A stretch of 64,000 bases of DNA from Burkholderia sp. Bp9143 (GTDB taxonomy: Bacteria > Pseudomonadota > Gammaproteobacteria > Burkholderiales > Burkholderiaceae): the NCBI RefSeq assembly GCF_003853645.1, contig NZ_QTPO01000040.1:1-64000 (forward strand). The letters are read 5' to 3'. A model generated the notes under the pieces. That model worked only from the letters and a program-made list of their open reading frames with translations. It ran no database searches and was not told the origin of the DNA. A program made the translations under genes and the position numbers. Shown here in pieces: positions 63,420 through 64,000 of this stretch (position 1 is the first letter of the stretch; every line of letters starts with the position of its first letter).

Positions 63420-64000
63420 CTATCCGGCCACCAATACGCGCTTACCACGCTCTTTCTCGATCTGCTTCGGCAAAACCATCATCAAAATGTAGTTGCGCAC
63501 AAACACGCTGAGAAATAGCAGCGCGACCGGCATACCGAATACCGCCAAAAACAACAGCACTCCGTTTGTGCCGAAGTTGGACGAAAGCAAGCGATTCATC
63601 ACCAAATAGAACGGCGCAATCCCGAAGACGACATATTTGAAAATTCCCGGCATGATATTCGGCTCACGATGATACCGATCGAACTCCATAGCACCACGTT
63701 GAACGTCGTAGACAAGTGCCTCGCCACGCTCCTTGATAACCTTATCGAGAAATGGAGTAGTGTTGACTGTATGACGCACGTTGCGCTGTACCACCAGCGC
63801 CCAGACGAAGTTAAGCGCGATCCCGCCAATCAATCCCGGCCATCGCACTACGCCGGGCATCGGCGCAAACACGAAATAGCAGAAATAGCAGAATATTCCA
63901 AAAAAATAGTAGGTCGAGATGGTGCCAATCGACATGACCAGTCCATACGCATATAGATCATTCGTGCCACGATATCGGACGTAGACGAAAAGCAGCGCCG
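63420..64000 (-). CDS. Multi-pass membrane protein, 5' part outside the window
   Basis: The frame is open to the window edge, so the start is unknown. The visible part (about 193 residues) holds four hydrophobic segments, a soluble loop (residues with KVIKERGEALVYDVQRGAMEFDRYHREP) and a basic end LPKQIEKERGKRVLVAG. An internal ATG at 63935 is not the real start, because hydrophobic coding sequence continues upstream. It is related to the 62580 gene in layout and C-terminus. Low GC is consistent with recent acquisition. Confidence 0.7.
   Translation of the reverse strand, partial: ALLFVYVRYRGTNDLYAYGLVMSIGTISTYYFFGIFCYFCYFVFAPMPGVVRWPGLIGGIALNFVWALVVQRNVRHTVNTTPFLDKVIKERGEALVYDVQRGAMEFDRYHREPNIMPGIFKYVVFGIAPFYLVMNRLLSSNFGTNGVLLFLAVFGMPVALLFLSVFVRNYILMMVLPKQIEKERGKRVLVAG

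Overview
This window looks like core chromosome 1 of a Burkholderia cepacia complex species, or a close relative. The base composition is high-GC with strongly G/C-ending codons. The gene set includes phenylacetate (paa) catabolism, a trpEGDC block, hemA-prfA-prmC-grxD-ubiX, and part of a type VI secretion system (T6SS). I saw no rRNA, tRNA, CRISPR array, insertion sequence or phage module. About 53 protein genes can be supported. Many very long antisense reading frames are shadows caused by the high GC.

Layout. (1) 0.2-6.8 kb: phenylacetate catabolism. An enoyl-CoA hydratase (paaF-like) is divergent from paaN-paaJ-paaG-paaI-paaK. A TetR-type palindrome resembling a PaaR site lies between them, and a strong stem-loop lies between paaN and paaJ. 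A bidirectional terminator closes the unit. (2) 6.9-10.2 kb: mltA, a 47-residue membrane protein starting almost back to back with it, apaG, rpe and gph. (3) 10.1-16.1 kb: the tryptophan operon. A promoter-like AT-rich patch sits inside the end of gph. A 24-codon leader peptide with the motif WPWRRW and an attenuator hairpin follow, then trpE, trpG, trpD, trpC, a CYTH-domain gene and ung, ended by a terminator. (4) 16.2-24.6 kb: azoR, an M61 peptidase, dsbC, a ubiquinone-type hydroxylase, ychF, gabP and a YjbR-family protein. (5) 24.7-33.7 kb: an MFS/LysR divergent pair, a DUF3761 protein, ettA, a HAD/cysteine-hydrolase pair, a Xaa-Pro aminopeptidase and an orphan response regulator whose receiver lacks the phospho-acceptor Asp. 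(6) 33.7-41.4 kb: hemA, prfA, prmC, grxD, ubiX, a LigB-type dioxygenase, an amino-acid permease and a cold-shock gene with a consensus-like promoter and long 5' leader. (7) 41.4-53.3 kb: a YegD-like Hsp70, a nitroreductase, an MFS/TetR divergent pair with two operator-like palindromes, a DUF1415 protein, two methyltransferases, a WHy-domain lipoprotein, an M1 peptidase lipoprotein and ZntB.

(8) 53.5-61.6 kb: T6SS genes tagX, tssM, tagF and tagN (OmpA-like). Divergent from tagX is an unassigned membrane-anchored Ala/Lys-rich protein with four spaced cysteines at its C-terminus. None of the sheath, baseplate or tip genes (tssB/C, hcp, vgrG, tssE/F/G/K) is visible, so the core must lie to the right or elsewhere. 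(9) 61.7-64 kb: an accessory-looking segment with clearly lower GC. It holds a DUF3592 protein, a short doubtful frame, and two related multi-pass membrane proteins on the minus strand, the second cut by the window edge. This end is the least explained part and the best candidate for something new. The rest is mostly conserved housekeeping DNA, where the regulatory details (trp attenuator, TetR/LysR palindromes, cspA leader, intercistronic stem-loop) are the points of interest.
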